Shown piece after piece: positions 1 through 7,872 of a stretch of DNA of 49,247 nt. The first letter of the stretch is position 1; every line of letters starts with the position of its first letter. Origin of the DNA: Rubripirellula obstinata (GTDB lineage: Bacteria > Planctomycetota > Planctomycetia > Pirellulales > Pirellulaceae); assembly GCF_001642955.1 (NCBI RefSeq), contig NZ_LWSK01000039.1, forward strand, positions 1-49,247. The letters are read 5' to 3'. The notes under the pieces are model-generated. The model was not told the DNA's origin and searched no databases. It saw nothing but the letters and a program-made list of their open reading frames with translations. The translations under genes were made by a program, and so were the position numbers.

Positions 1-328
1 GCCAAGCGAACTTTGTTGAATGATCTGCGGGCTACCCCTCGTACGATCGAATAGCAGCTTGCGATGCAAATCGGAACTTCCAAAGAAAACCCGAATTTCA
101 CCTTGACTAAGATTCCCTCATAGCAGCGAAAGGCGACACTAATTTCCCGCTCGTTCCTAAACGGTGACTTAGATGTAGGCCGTAGCGAGTGGAACGAGTT
201 ACGGCAGGGCCGCAAAAAATGCCCCATCTGCCCGAAGCGTGCGCCAGAGTTCTTTGAGGACTTTCCAAGCCGAAGGTCATTTTCTCAGCGGAACTCAATG
301 TCGAACACCGAACAAGGAATCTCGAAGC

Positions 329-438
329 CACCTCTTTTTGTCGGCAATTTTTTTGTCTAACCGTCGTTGAGATCACTTTTGATGACGATCGCGATGTGGG
401 GAGGATGTAGACAAAAAAATTAACGACAAAAAGAGGTG
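329..438. repeat. T-rich hairpin element, copy 1
   Basis: The arms at 329-359 and 408-438 are near-perfect inverted repeats of 31 bp. They start with CACCTCTTTTTGTCG and end at the loop with ATTTTTTTGTCTA. The 48-base loop contains GTGGGGAG just before the right arm. A second copy lies at 726-817 and a related hairpin, in the opposite orientation, at 16836-16919. No coding potential. This is probably a small non-autonomous repeat. Confidence 0.75.
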
Positions 439-511
439 CTCGCTTTCGCGGTTGTTTGTCATACCGGTGAAGCGTTGTAGCCTGCCGTGCGATCGAGACT
501 GTGTAGCCTCT

Positions 512-607
512 GTAGGCCGGAACAAGCCGCTTCGGCGCAGTTCCGGCAATTGCATGGTACGGCGTTGGATTGCCGGAACTGCGCCGAAGCGGCTTGTTCC
601 GGCCTAC
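512..607. repeat. Long perfect palindrome, GTAGGCCGGAACAAG family
   Basis: The two arms (512-550 and 569-607) are perfect 39-bp inverted repeats around an 18-base centre. The outer ends read GTAGGCCGGAACAAG and its complement. Related palindromes or single arms occur at 13413-13500, 30615-30650 and 36190-36468, always between genes. The structure would form a very stable hairpin in DNA or RNA. Confidence 0.85.
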
Positions 608-725
608 GTCAATTCTCATTACGCCCTACAAGCTTTGAGGTCGAAAAGCGAATCAAATTACCGGGCAATTTTAGAATGAAGTGCGATTGGGCCTTGGCAC
701 GCAGGGGCAAACGCAGTTTCTACGC

Positions 726-817
726 CACCTCTTTTTGTCGCCAATTTTTTTGTCTAACCGTCGTTGAGATCACGTTTGATGAAGATCGCGATGTGGGGAG
801 GATGTAGACAAAAAAAT
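726..817. repeat. T-rich hairpin element, copy 2, right arm cut
   Basis: This copy matches the one at 329-438 from its left end through the loop (GTGGGGAGGATGTAGAC) to the T/A-rich core of the right arm. It then stops abruptly, and a GTAGGCCGTAGCGAG-family repeat (818-848, reverse orientation) continues in place of the missing arm. The clean junction suggests that one repeat inserted into or recombined with the other. Confidence 0.7.
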
Positions 818-864
818 GCCGTAACTCGCTCCACTCGCTACGGCCTACAAAAAACCAATTGATC

Positions 865-1251
865 CTAAGGCCGTGATGATGTGGTCGCCTGTTGGATCAA
901 TGGCAACAACCGTTTCATATCAACGGGCTTGCGTAGAACTTCAACGGTTCCGGCTTCCATTGCACGCTTGATGCCATCGCTTTTTGCTTCCGCAGTGATC
1001 ATGAAAGTCACGGTCGTCTCGCTCCTGGCCCGAATTTTTTGACACAGCAAAGCGCCGTCCATTCCCGGCATCTGGAAATCGACCAGTGCAACGTCATACA
1101 GATGTGCATCAACCAACGTCAATGCGTCCGCACCATTAGACGCGATGTCCGCGCAGTAACCCAAGTCGATAAGGATGTCCTGCAAATTGACAACGATATC
1201 GTCGTCGTCGTCAACAACCAGAATTCGATACACGCGTGAACTCGGTGTCAT
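865..1251 (-). CDS. Single-domain response regulator (CheY-like)
   Basis: A stand-alone receiver domain of 128 aa with no output domain. The acidic pocket is the DDDDD run at residues 14-18, the phosphoacceptor is Asp58 (VALVDFQMPG), and the conserved Lys is K108 (RKP). The ATG overlaps the stop of the kinase gene upstream by four bases (ATGA, 1248-1251), so translation is probably coupled, and the FixL-type kinase is the likely phosphodonor. With no DNA-binding part it probably relays phosphate or binds a protein partner; the divergent NtrC-type regulator at 4338 or the neighbouring REC-PAS kinase could belong to the same circuit. Confidence 0.9.
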   Translation of the reverse strand: MTPSSRVYRILVVDDDDDIVVNLQDILIDLGYCADIASNGADALTLVDAHLYDVALVDFQMPGMDGALLCQKIRARSETTVTFMITAEAKSDGIKRAMEAGTVEVLRKPVDMKRLLPLIQQATTSSRP

Positions 1252-2480
1252 GATACTGAGTTCTCCTCGCTTAAATTCAACTTGGCGGCGGGGAACCGAA
1301 TCGTGAACGTTGTTCCCTCGCCAAGCTTGCTGTTTACAGAAATGTCCGCATCGTTTTTTTCAACGATCGTTCGCGTGATGGCCAAGCCCAATCCCATTCC
1401 CCGCGCCTTGGTCGTGAAGAAAGGTTCCAGAATTCGATCGAGCTGTTCCGGCGAGATTCCCACACCGGTATCGGAAATGGACAGAGCAATCGACTTACCA
1501 TCTGCTTGAACCGAAATGGTGATCCGATTTGGATCAGGTGATCGGTCCGCACCGTTTGGCTTTTCGCTTTTAAGGTTTTGTGCTTTTTCGGCAATCGCAT
1601 CCCGAGCGTTTCGAATCAGATTGCGGAATACAATTTGAAGCTGGTTCTTATCCGCGAAGACAATCGCATCTTGGTTGGTTAAATCGTTGACGATTGTGAT
1701 GTTCTCCAATCCAGAAACATCGCCTAACACGCTCGCGAAAACTTCTGCCAAACTGCAACGAATCAGTTTTGGTTCCGGCAAGCGAGCGACATCGGTGAGG
1801 GATGTCACCACATTGTCAATCAGTCCGACTTGCCGATCGATTCGTTCTAGGTGCTCGCGCATTTTATCAGGGCTGACTGATTTTGCGTTCATCAGGAAAT
1901 ACGCCGATGTCTTGACGGCGTTGAGCGGATTACGGATTTCATGAGCGATTCCGCCTGAGACTTGCCCCAAGGTCGCTAATTTTTCTTTGGCAACGAGTTC
2001 CGCTTGCGCCCGCCGAAGTTCTTCAGTTCGCTCCAGGATGCGAACTTCAAGGGCGTCGTTGAGCTGGACAAGCTGGTTTTGGACATCCTTCAAATCGCTG
2101 ATGTCGCGGACGATTCCTGCGTAGTGAGTTTCGCCATCGAGGCTGAATTCACTGACCGCCAAGTGCATTGGGAAATCAGATCCATCTTTTCTGCGTCCCA
2201 CGACCTCGCGTCCCGTGCCAATGATGCGAGCCTGGCCGGTGCGTTGATAGCGATCAAGATAGCCGTCATGTTCTTCCCGGTAATTCGGTGGCATCAAGAC
2301 CTTGACGTTGTGACCAACGATTTCATCAGAGCAAAAGCCAAACATCCGCTCTGTCGCAGGATTGACCTTTTGAATGATCCCAGACCGATCAATCACAATG
2401 ATCGAATCCACCGCCGATTCCATGATCGCGGAAAGCAGGTCAGTCTGTTTGGGCGACGAATTGGGGCGGTGCGGATTCAT
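1248..2480 (-). CDS. FixL-type PAS sensor histidine kinase
   Basis: A soluble histidine kinase of 410 aa: a PAS domain at about 15-135, a short coiled linker, a HisKA domain with phospho-His180 (GGIAHEIRNPL), then HATPase_c with DTGVG and GMGLGLA motifs. The PAS domain closely resembles the haem PAS of FixL. His71 (EHDGYLDRY) aligns with the proximal haem ligand His200 of Bradyrhizobium FixL, and Arg77 and Arg91 (IIGTGREV) align with Arg206 and the oxygen-responsive Arg220. The domain may therefore bind haem and sense O2 or another gas, although PAS domains of this subfamily are not all proven haem proteins. No membrane segment is seen. It starts 24 bases after the REC-PAS kinase gene and overlaps the CheY-like gene downstream. 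Confidence 0.9.
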   Translation of the reverse strand: MNPHRPNSSPKQTDLLSAIMESAVDSIIVIDRSGIIQKVNPATERMFGFCSDEIVGHNVKVLMPPNYREEHDGYLDRYQRTGQARIIGTGREVVGRRKDGSDFPMHLAVSEFSLDGETHYAGIVRDISDLKDVQNQLVQLNDALEVRILERTEELRRAQAELVAKEKLATLGQVSGGIAHEIRNPLNAVKTSAYFLMNAKSVSPDKMREHLERIDRQVGLIDNVVTSLTDVARLPEPKLIRCSLAEVFASVLGDVSGLENITIVNDLTNQDAIVFADKNQLQIVFRNLIRNARDAIAEKAQNLKSEKPNGADRSPDPNRITISVQADGKSIALSISDTGVGISPEQLDRILEPFFTTKARGMGLGLAITRTIVEKNDADISVNSKLGEGTTFTIRFPAAKLNLSEENSVS

Positions 2481-2504
2481 TGGTGAAAACTCACGGGAAG
2501 CGAT

Positions 2505-4070
2505 TTATTGACCTTTCGGCTCACGAAAATGACGCGGGGCCGAAGACGGTGATAGGTCGGTCGGCAATGTCATAACGAAACACGCACCTGAATCGGACGG
2601 TTTCACTGCAACACTTCCCCGATGGGCTTCAATGATCCTAGCGACGATCGCAAGTCCTAAACCAGTCCCTGTCGGTTTCGTCGTATAGAAAGGTTCAAAG
2701 AGTTGCTGGTGATCGCCCGTTTCAAATCCTGGTCCGCTGTCCGCGATTTCCACGCTTAGATCGCCAGAGTCATCGCGAGTGCAGGTCACGCGAATCTGAG
2801 GCTTCGCGTCAGTGTTTGACTCGCTGCCGATCGTTTTCATCGCAGCGATTGCGTTTTCAAACAAATTGCGAAAAACCTGTTCCATTCGCATGATGTCTAC
2901 CGCGATATTTGCATTGTCGCTATTTGCATTGTCACTATTTGCATTGTCACTGGGGGACGGTTCGACAAGCGTTGCGAATGTCTTTTCGGTGGCGGGATTG
3001 AGTTGCCGCCAAACTCTTTGCCATACCAACCGCAAGTCGGTGTTCTCAATATGCAACAAAACCGGCGCGGCGAACGATCGAACCTCTTCCAAGACGCTTT
3101 GCAGGTCACTTGTCGCGCGGCGGACTGAACGCAAGTCTTTTTGAGCGTCTGCCTGATCAGGGATTTCAAGTTCCAGCATTTCCAAACCGGCATGAATTCG
3201 CTGCAACGCATTACGACTTTCGTGGGCCAGCGCCGCCATCGTCTTGCCGATCGCCGCCAAGCGTTCGGACTGTAAAGATCTCGTCTGAGCGGCCAGCATT
3301 TCGGTGATGTCAATTCCAACCGCCAATACGGAAGTAGTTTTACCTGCTTGGTTTTTTAGGCACGAATTTGACCACCGAACTCGCCGGATGTTGCCATCGC
3401 GACACAGCACTGGGTTGACCATGCTGGTGGTCTTGATGTCCGTCAACGTTTCCATGAACGTGTCTCGCACACGCTGGCGTTCATCCTGCGGAACAAAATA
3501 CTCAAACCAGTCTTTGTCTAAAACTTCGGACAATTTCCAACCCGTTAGTCGCTCTAAGAATGGATTGAATTGAATGACATTCCCGTTCAAATCCAGCACC
3601 AACACAATCGCTTCGGCGGTTCGGAGCATCTGGTTTGCGAACTGCTGTTCACGTTGAAGCACATTTTCAATTTGATGCCGATCATCGATCCGCCGAAGGC
3701 TTTGCCGAAGAGCATCAGGGTTGATCGGTTTTAAAATGTAATCAGCAATGCCGTAGCGAAAGGCAGCGATGGTGCTATCCAGTTCCGCGAATCCCGTCAC
3801 CACAATGATGTCTGAACGAGACCAGCGTTGGACTAGCTCCGGCAGAATTTCATCAATGTTGCCATCGGGAAGGCGACGGTCCAAAATGACAACGTCAAAC
3901 GAGGAATCGGTCGCTGCCTGGGCTTCCGCCAACGTTCCAGCGAGCGAAACGCTGTATCCATCCAGTTCCAGAATGTCCCGGATATTTGCCCGAGTGTCTG
4001 CATCGTCCTCCACCAGCAGAACGCGGAGCGTCGCCGTGGGCGGGAGCATTGAATCGAGGGAATTCGGCAT
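2505..4070 (-). CDS. REC-PAS histidine kinase
   Basis: 521 aa with a receiver domain first (residues about 14-130; Asp64 phosphoacceptor, Lys114), then a PAS domain (about 142-260), then a HisKA/HATPase_c core with phospho-His283 (LAHESRNALQ) and G-boxes DSGPGF and GTGLGLA. Having REC at the N-terminus suggests that its kinase activity is tuned by another kinase. Between the HisKA and ATPase parts, three in-frame copies of a five-residue unit (SDNAN) come from a 15-bp tandem repeat at 2911-2950. It is the first gene of a three-gene minus-strand operon and is divergent from the NtrC-type regulator gene 267 bases away. Confidence 0.88.
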   Translation of the reverse strand: MPNSLDSMLPPTATLRVLLVEDDADTRANIRDILELDGYSVSLAGTLAEAQAATDSSFDVVILDRRLPDGNIDEILPELVQRWSRSDIIVVTGFAELDSTIAAFRYGIADYILKPINPDALRQSLRRIDDRHQIENVLQREQQFANQMLRTAEAIVLVLDLNGNVIQFNPFLERLTGWKLSEVLDKDWFEYFVPQDERQRVRDTFMETLTDIKTTSMVNPVLCRDGNIRRVRWSNSCLKNQAGKTTSVLAVGIDITEMLAAQTRSLQSERLAAIGKTMAALAHESRNALQRIHAGLEMLELEIPDQADAQKDLRSVRRATSDLQSVLEEVRSFAAPVLLHIENTDLRLVWQRVWRQLNPATEKTFATLVEPSPSDNANSDNANSDNANIAVDIMRMEQVFRNLFENAIAAMKTIGSESNTDAKPQIRVTCTRDDSGDLSVEIADSGPGFETGDHQQLFEPFYTTKPTGTGLGLAIVARIIEAHRGSVAVKPSDSGACFVMTLPTDLSPSSAPRHFREPKGQ

Positions 4071-4337
4071 GGATGCACCAGGAATTGTCCATTACGCACA
4101 CATTACAGCCGGGAAACCGCACATGCGCGCCAATACGCACGTTAAAATAAAGGGGGCCGACGGTCGGTGCAAGTTTTCCGCGTTGACGATGCGAATCAGA
4201 GTGCCGCATTTTACGAGTTAATCATCAGCGTGTGTGAGACGGCAGCAAGAAAATGGCTTCCAGGGTCACCAACGGAACAAAGTTCGCTTCTTGCAGACGT
4301 AAACACGAAGTCCGCAGGCTTAACTAACTGAAAACCG
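4071..4337. promoter_or_regulatory. Divergent promoter region of the kinase and NtrC-type genes
   Basis: A 267-base gap between two outward-facing signalling genes must hold both promoters. I could not find a convincing sigma54 site (GG, ten bases, GC) or a clear sigma70 pair, so only the location is supported, not the elements. Confidence 0.4.
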
Positions 4338-5777
4338 ATGACTGACATACCGCTACGAATACTGCTGGTCGAAGACGAAGAGGACTTCCGAGATTCCTGT
4401 GCACGTTGGCTGCAGCGTAAAGGACACATTGTCACCGCACTTGGCAGCGGCGCTGAGGCGATCACTGCCTGCGAAGGACTTCAATTCGATGTTGGCGTTT
4501 TCGACTTGAACTTACCAGGCATGTCGGGACTGGAACTGCTTCACCGCATTCAGAAAGATAAGGTCGACATTGAAGTCATCTTTTTGACCGGCCAAGGCAG
4601 CATCGAATCCGCTGTGTCGGCAATGAAGATGGGCGCGAGCGATTACTTGACGAAGCCATGTTCGCTTGGCGACCTGGAACACCATTGTCTGCTCGCACAC
4701 GAACGGGGCAAGCTTCGTAAAGAAAATCAACAGCTCAAAGAAGTGATCTCGCGGACCCAACCCGCTGCTCAACTGGTCGGGGAATCTGCAGCAATGCAAG
4801 CCGTCAACAAGATGGTTCAAAAAGTTGCTCCGACGGATAAGCCAGTTTTGATTCAGGGGGAAAGTGGGACCGGGAAAGAAGTGGTCGCTCGTGCGATTCA
4901 GCAGTCGAGCATGTTGGCCGATAAGCCATTTGTGACGATCAACTGCGCAGCGTTACCCGAACAATTAGTTGAAAGCGAATTATTTGGTCACCTAAAAGGA
5001 TCCTTCACCAGCGCTAGCTCAGACAAACCTGGGCTGTTTGAAATCGCAGATGGCGGAACGCTGTTCATTGATGAAATCGGTGAACTGCCACCCGCATTGC
5101 AGCCGAAATTGTTGCGGGTTTTGGAAGATGGTTCGATGCGCCGGATCGGTTGCCACAAAGAGCGTCATGTTCGCGTTCGGATCATCGCAGCAACCAATCG
5201 TGATTTGCAAAAAGAGGTACGCGAAGGTCGGTTCCGCGAAGACCTCTACTATCGAATCAACGTTTTGTCTTTGAACCTTCCGCCACTTCGAGAACGTGAT
5301 GGTGACGCGCAGCGGTTAATTGAACATTTCCTGCCTTCGCAATGGCACCTGAATCCGGCCGCTCATCAAGCGCTGACAGAATACCATTGGCCTGGGAACG
5401 TTCGGCAATTGATCAACGTCATTCAAAGGGCAACGATTCTGGCTGATGCGCAGGAAATCATGCTGAGTGATTTACCAACGGAAGTGATTAACCGGACGGA
5501 TGGCCCGCTACAATCACGACCGCCTGTCGAAGCAGTTTCCTATCCAAACGCAGTCAGCAATAGCGGCTTAAACAACAGCGGCTATCGCTCGGCAGATCTG
5601 CCAACGGCGAAACTAGACGATATCGCCAAAGCTCATGTTTTGGAGGTTCTGGCGCTCGAAAACGGCAACAAGGCAAGGGCTGCGAGGAAGCTTGGTATTC
5701 ATCGGAGAAAACTCTATCGGTTGCTCGAGCGATTCGACAAGGATCGCCAGAGCAGCGATTCGACCGTTGAAAGTTGA
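4338..5777 (+). CDS. NtrC-family response regulator with altered GAFTGA loop
   Basis: 479 aa in three parts. The receiver domain (about 6-120) has Asp56 and Lys107. The AAA+ sigma54-interaction domain (about 145-370) has Walker A GESGTGKE at 174-181 and Walker B LFIDE near 245. The C-terminal Fis-type helix-turn-helix (about 430-470) ends in RKLGIHRRKLYRLLERF. The loop that contacts sigma54, normally GAFTGA, reads GSFTSA at 221-226: the Thr is kept but the Ala and second Gly are both changed to Ser. This could weaken or alter sigma54 activation. The gene is divergent from the kinase operon, which probably phosphorylates it. Confidence 0.9.
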   Translation: MTDIPLRILLVEDEEDFRDSCARWLQRKGHIVTALGSGAEAITACEGLQFDVGVFDLNLPGMSGLELLHRIQKDKVDIEVIFLTGQGSIESAVSAMKMGASDYLTKPCSLGDLEHHCLLAHERGKLRKENQQLKEVISRTQPAAQLVGESAAMQAVNKMVQKVAPTDKPVLIQGESGTGKEVVARAIQQSSMLADKPFVTINCAALPEQLVESELFGHLKGSFTSASSDKPGLFEIADGGTLFIDEIGELPPALQPKLLRVLEDGSMRRIGCHKERHVRVRIIAATNRDLQKEVREGRFREDLYYRINVLSLNLPPLRERDGDAQRLIEHFLPSQWHLNPAAHQALTEYHWPGNVRQLINVIQRATILADAQEIMLSDLPTEVINRTDGPLQSRPPVEAVSYPNAVSNSGLNNSGYRSADLPTAKLDDIAKAHVLEVLALENGNKARAARKLGIHRRKLYRLLERFDKDRQSSDSTVES

Positions 5778-5785
5778 CTGACGCG

Positions 5786-7036
5786 TTAAGATCCCAAGAC
5801 GCGATAGACTTCCGCTTGATCGGTCACCTTGTTGCCGACCCAATCGCTGGCTTGCTGGGCCAGCGATCGGCTTCCGACTCGCACCGCGGCCGCATTCATT
5901 TCCGCAACCGACAAGCCCGCTTCTAAAGCGTCGGCCAGCGCGTTGCCGATCGCCGCATGATCCGTCTGAGATTCGCCACGCTGAAACTCGGTGCCTTGAA
6001 ACTCGGTGCCTTGAAACTCAACACACTGAAACTCGATACACTGGGCAATCGGTCGGATTCCTTTGTATCCACGGCCTTGGCAGGTGGGGCAGTCGTGCGA
6101 TGAACCGGCTCGGCTGCCCGCCTTGCAATCGGGACAAAGGCACCGCAACAAACGTTGGTTAATGATCGCCCTGACACCGCTGCGGACGACCGGCCCGGGC
6201 ACGCCATAGGCCACCAACCGACGCAGCGCGGTCGCGATGTCGGTTGCGTGCAATGACGAGAAAACGAGATGGCCCGTCAACGAAGCCTGCATGGCGGCTT
6301 CGACAGTTTCCGGATCGCGAATCTCGCTGACCAGCAACACTTCGCTGTCTTGACGAACTGCACTTCGCAGCGCCGATGCCAACGTCATTCCCGTCGAAGC
6401 GTCAATTTCGCTTTGACTGATTCGTGGCAGCTTGGTTTCAACGGGATCTTCGATCGTCAAGACACTTCGCCGAGGATTCATTGATGCGATTTGTTGCAGC
6501 ATCGTGTAGAGCGTTGTTGTTTTTCCACTGCCCGCCGGCCCGGTCAAGAGAATCGCACCGTCCTTGGCTGCACACAATCGCGACAATTGTTTTGTGACGT
6601 GATCGTCCAACCCGAGTGAATCAAGCGTCTCAAAAACGCTTTCACGACGTAGCACCCGAATCACGGCGCGGGGTCCGTAAACGGTGGGAAAAATTCCTAG
6701 CCGCATCGAATGCTGACTTGCCCCCGAGTCACTTTCAATCCGTAAACGACCTTCCATCGGAGAACTCGATCGGTAAGTCGGCAAACCGGCCAACACCATC
6801 AATCGCGAAACGGGATCGCTGACTCCACCGCCGGGTAACTCGCAAACGTCTAACAGCACACCATCGATGCGAAGGCGTAAGTTCCAACCCACCGTTGACG
6901 GTTGCAGATGAATATCGGATGCGCCACATTGCACTGCCATCGGCAGCAAGCGATCAATCAATTCAATCGCAAACCGTTCGGAAGTTGAATCCAACCCCTG
7001 CGTGATTTCCTCGGCCAGAAAAGCAGTTGCGTTCAA
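5786..7036 (-). CDS. Short GspE/PilB-like secretion or pilus ATPase
   Basis: 416 aa, shorter than usual PilB/GspE proteins (about 500-570 aa) because the N-terminal MshEN/N1 domain is missing. Walker A is GPAGSGKT (166-173), the Asp box TIEDPVE (194-200), Walker B LLVSEIRDPE (usually VGEIRD, so Gly is replaced by Ser), and the His box GHLVFSSLHATD (255-266). A zinc-binding four-Cys set is present (C301, C304, C316, C319) with closer spacing than usual. After it comes a degenerate five-residue repeat from a 15-bp DNA repeat at 5981-6040. The start is a TTG; no in-frame ATG lies between it and the upstream stop. No other secretion or pilus genes are nearby. It converges with the NtrC-type gene, 8 bases apart. 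Confidence 0.85.
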   Translation of the reverse strand: MNATAFLAEEITQGLDSTSERFAIELIDRLLPMAVQCGASDIHLQPSTVGWNLRLRIDGVLLDVCELPGGGVSDPVSRLMVLAGLPTYRSSSPMEGRLRIESDSGASQHSMRLGIFPTVYGPRAVIRVLRRESVFETLDSLGLDDHVTKQLSRLCAAKDGAILLTGPAGSGKTTTLYTMLQQIASMNPRRSVLTIEDPVETKLPRISQSEIDASTGMTLASALRSAVRQDSEVLLVSEIRDPETVEAAMQASLTGHLVFSSLHATDIATALRRLVAYGVPGPVVRSGVRAIINQRLLRCLCPDCKAGSRAGSSHDCPTCQGRGYKGIRPIAQCIEFQCVEFQGTEFQGTEFQRGESQTDHAAIGNALADALEAGLSVAEMNAAAVRVGSRSLAQQASDWVGNKVTDQAEVYRVLGS

Positions 7037-7136
7037 AAGAGGTGCCCAGCTTCAATGAGTGATGTCTAACCCTAGTCTTGTTATCATAACCACAATCCAT
7101 TGACCACAACTGAATGATCCGAAGGGTGTTGTTTCG

Positions 7137-7865
7137 ATGAGCAAAGAAATGGTCGTGTTGCAGCGATTTTCAGATTCCGTTGCGGCTGAGACATTGCGTG
7201 GTCGTTTGGCGGTCGCCGGCATTGATACGTTCGTGCGCGGCACCAGCATCGAAACAGCGTTTGGACTTGGCGGAGCACCCACGTCCAGCGGGCTTCGGGT
7301 GGAAATTGCCAAGCGTGACGTTGACGCCGCGCTCGCGATCATGGCGGAAGACCAACGGATTCGCGAAGTCGCGGGCGATTGGATTTGCAGCCGCTGTGAC
7401 GAAGAGAATGACGCCGCGTTTGAGTTTTGTTGGAAGTGCCAAAAGGAACGCGGCCCCAACGACACCAAACAAAATCCGTCCGCACCCGAAATCAACCCCA
7501 TCGCCGCCCCAGAATCAAATGTAGCCAAATCGATCAAGCTTACGACCGCTGAAAAAGCCAATCCCTATCAGCCAGTTTTGTTGGAACCCAATGCGGCTCC
7601 CGTAGATTCGGGGGCAAACAGCAGCAGCATGATCGACGACGAAAAAATCGACGACACGATGCGAGATCTGTTTCGGTTGGCGTGTGTTTCGGTGTTGATC
7701 ATTCCCATTCCGTTGGCCCTGTATTCGGTGTACCGCGTGATGATGTTACCTGATGAATTACAGCAACATCCCCGAGTCCAATCACGACTCCGCAAGTACC
7801 TGTTTTTCTACCTACTGATTTCAACAATCGTCCTAGCATTCTGGGCCGCAATGCTATTCAGCTAA
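7137..7865 (+). CDS. DUF2007 and zinc-ribbon membrane protein
   Basis: 242 aa. The N-terminal part (about 5-75) looks like the DUF2007 signal-transducing fold (MVVLQRFSDSVAAETLRGRL). It is followed by a compact four-Cys zinc ribbon of RanBP2-like spacing (C84, C87, C98, C101: ICSRC and FCWKC). A low-complexity linker (about 105-170) leads to two C-terminal membrane segments (about 178-204 and 221-241). The function is unknown; it may be a membrane-anchored adaptor that binds protein or nucleic acid on the cytoplasmic side. It is divergent from the GspE-like gene and is followed at once by the REP array. Confidence 0.75.
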   Translation: MSKEMVVLQRFSDSVAAETLRGRLAVAGIDTFVRGTSIETAFGLGGAPTSSGLRVEIAKRDVDAALAIMAEDQRIREVAGDWICSRCDEENDAAFEFCWKCQKERGPNDTKQNPSAPEINPIAAPESNVAKSIKLTTAEKANPYQPVLLEPNAAPVDSGANSSSMIDDEKIDDTMRDLFRLACVSVLIIPIPLALYSVYRVMMLPDELQQHPRVQSRLRKYLFFYLLISTIVLAFWAAMLFS

Positions 7866-7872
7866 ACCAAGG

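Larger units (their letters stand above)
1..864. other. Gene-free, repeat-rich stretch
   Basis: No convincing gene lies here; the open frames on both strands run through inverted repeats and resemble no protein I know. Frame 1 from base 1 reads 17 codons to a TAG at 52-54 and could be the tail of a gene cut by the window edge, but that is too short to support. The rest holds two T-rich hairpin elements, one long GTAGGCCGGAACAAG palindrome, and two GTAGGCCGTAGCGAG repeats in opposite orientation (175-206 and 818-848), described separately. Confidence 0.7.

Noticed and set aside
107-619. Open frame through the repeats at the start of the window
   Set aside because: It reads through inverted repeats, similar translations appear from the other strand, and nothing in it resembles a protein family.
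693-712. Sigma54-like promoter (TGGCACG near 693)
   Set aside because: The spacing from GG to the GC doublet is nine, not ten, and no gene starts downstream.
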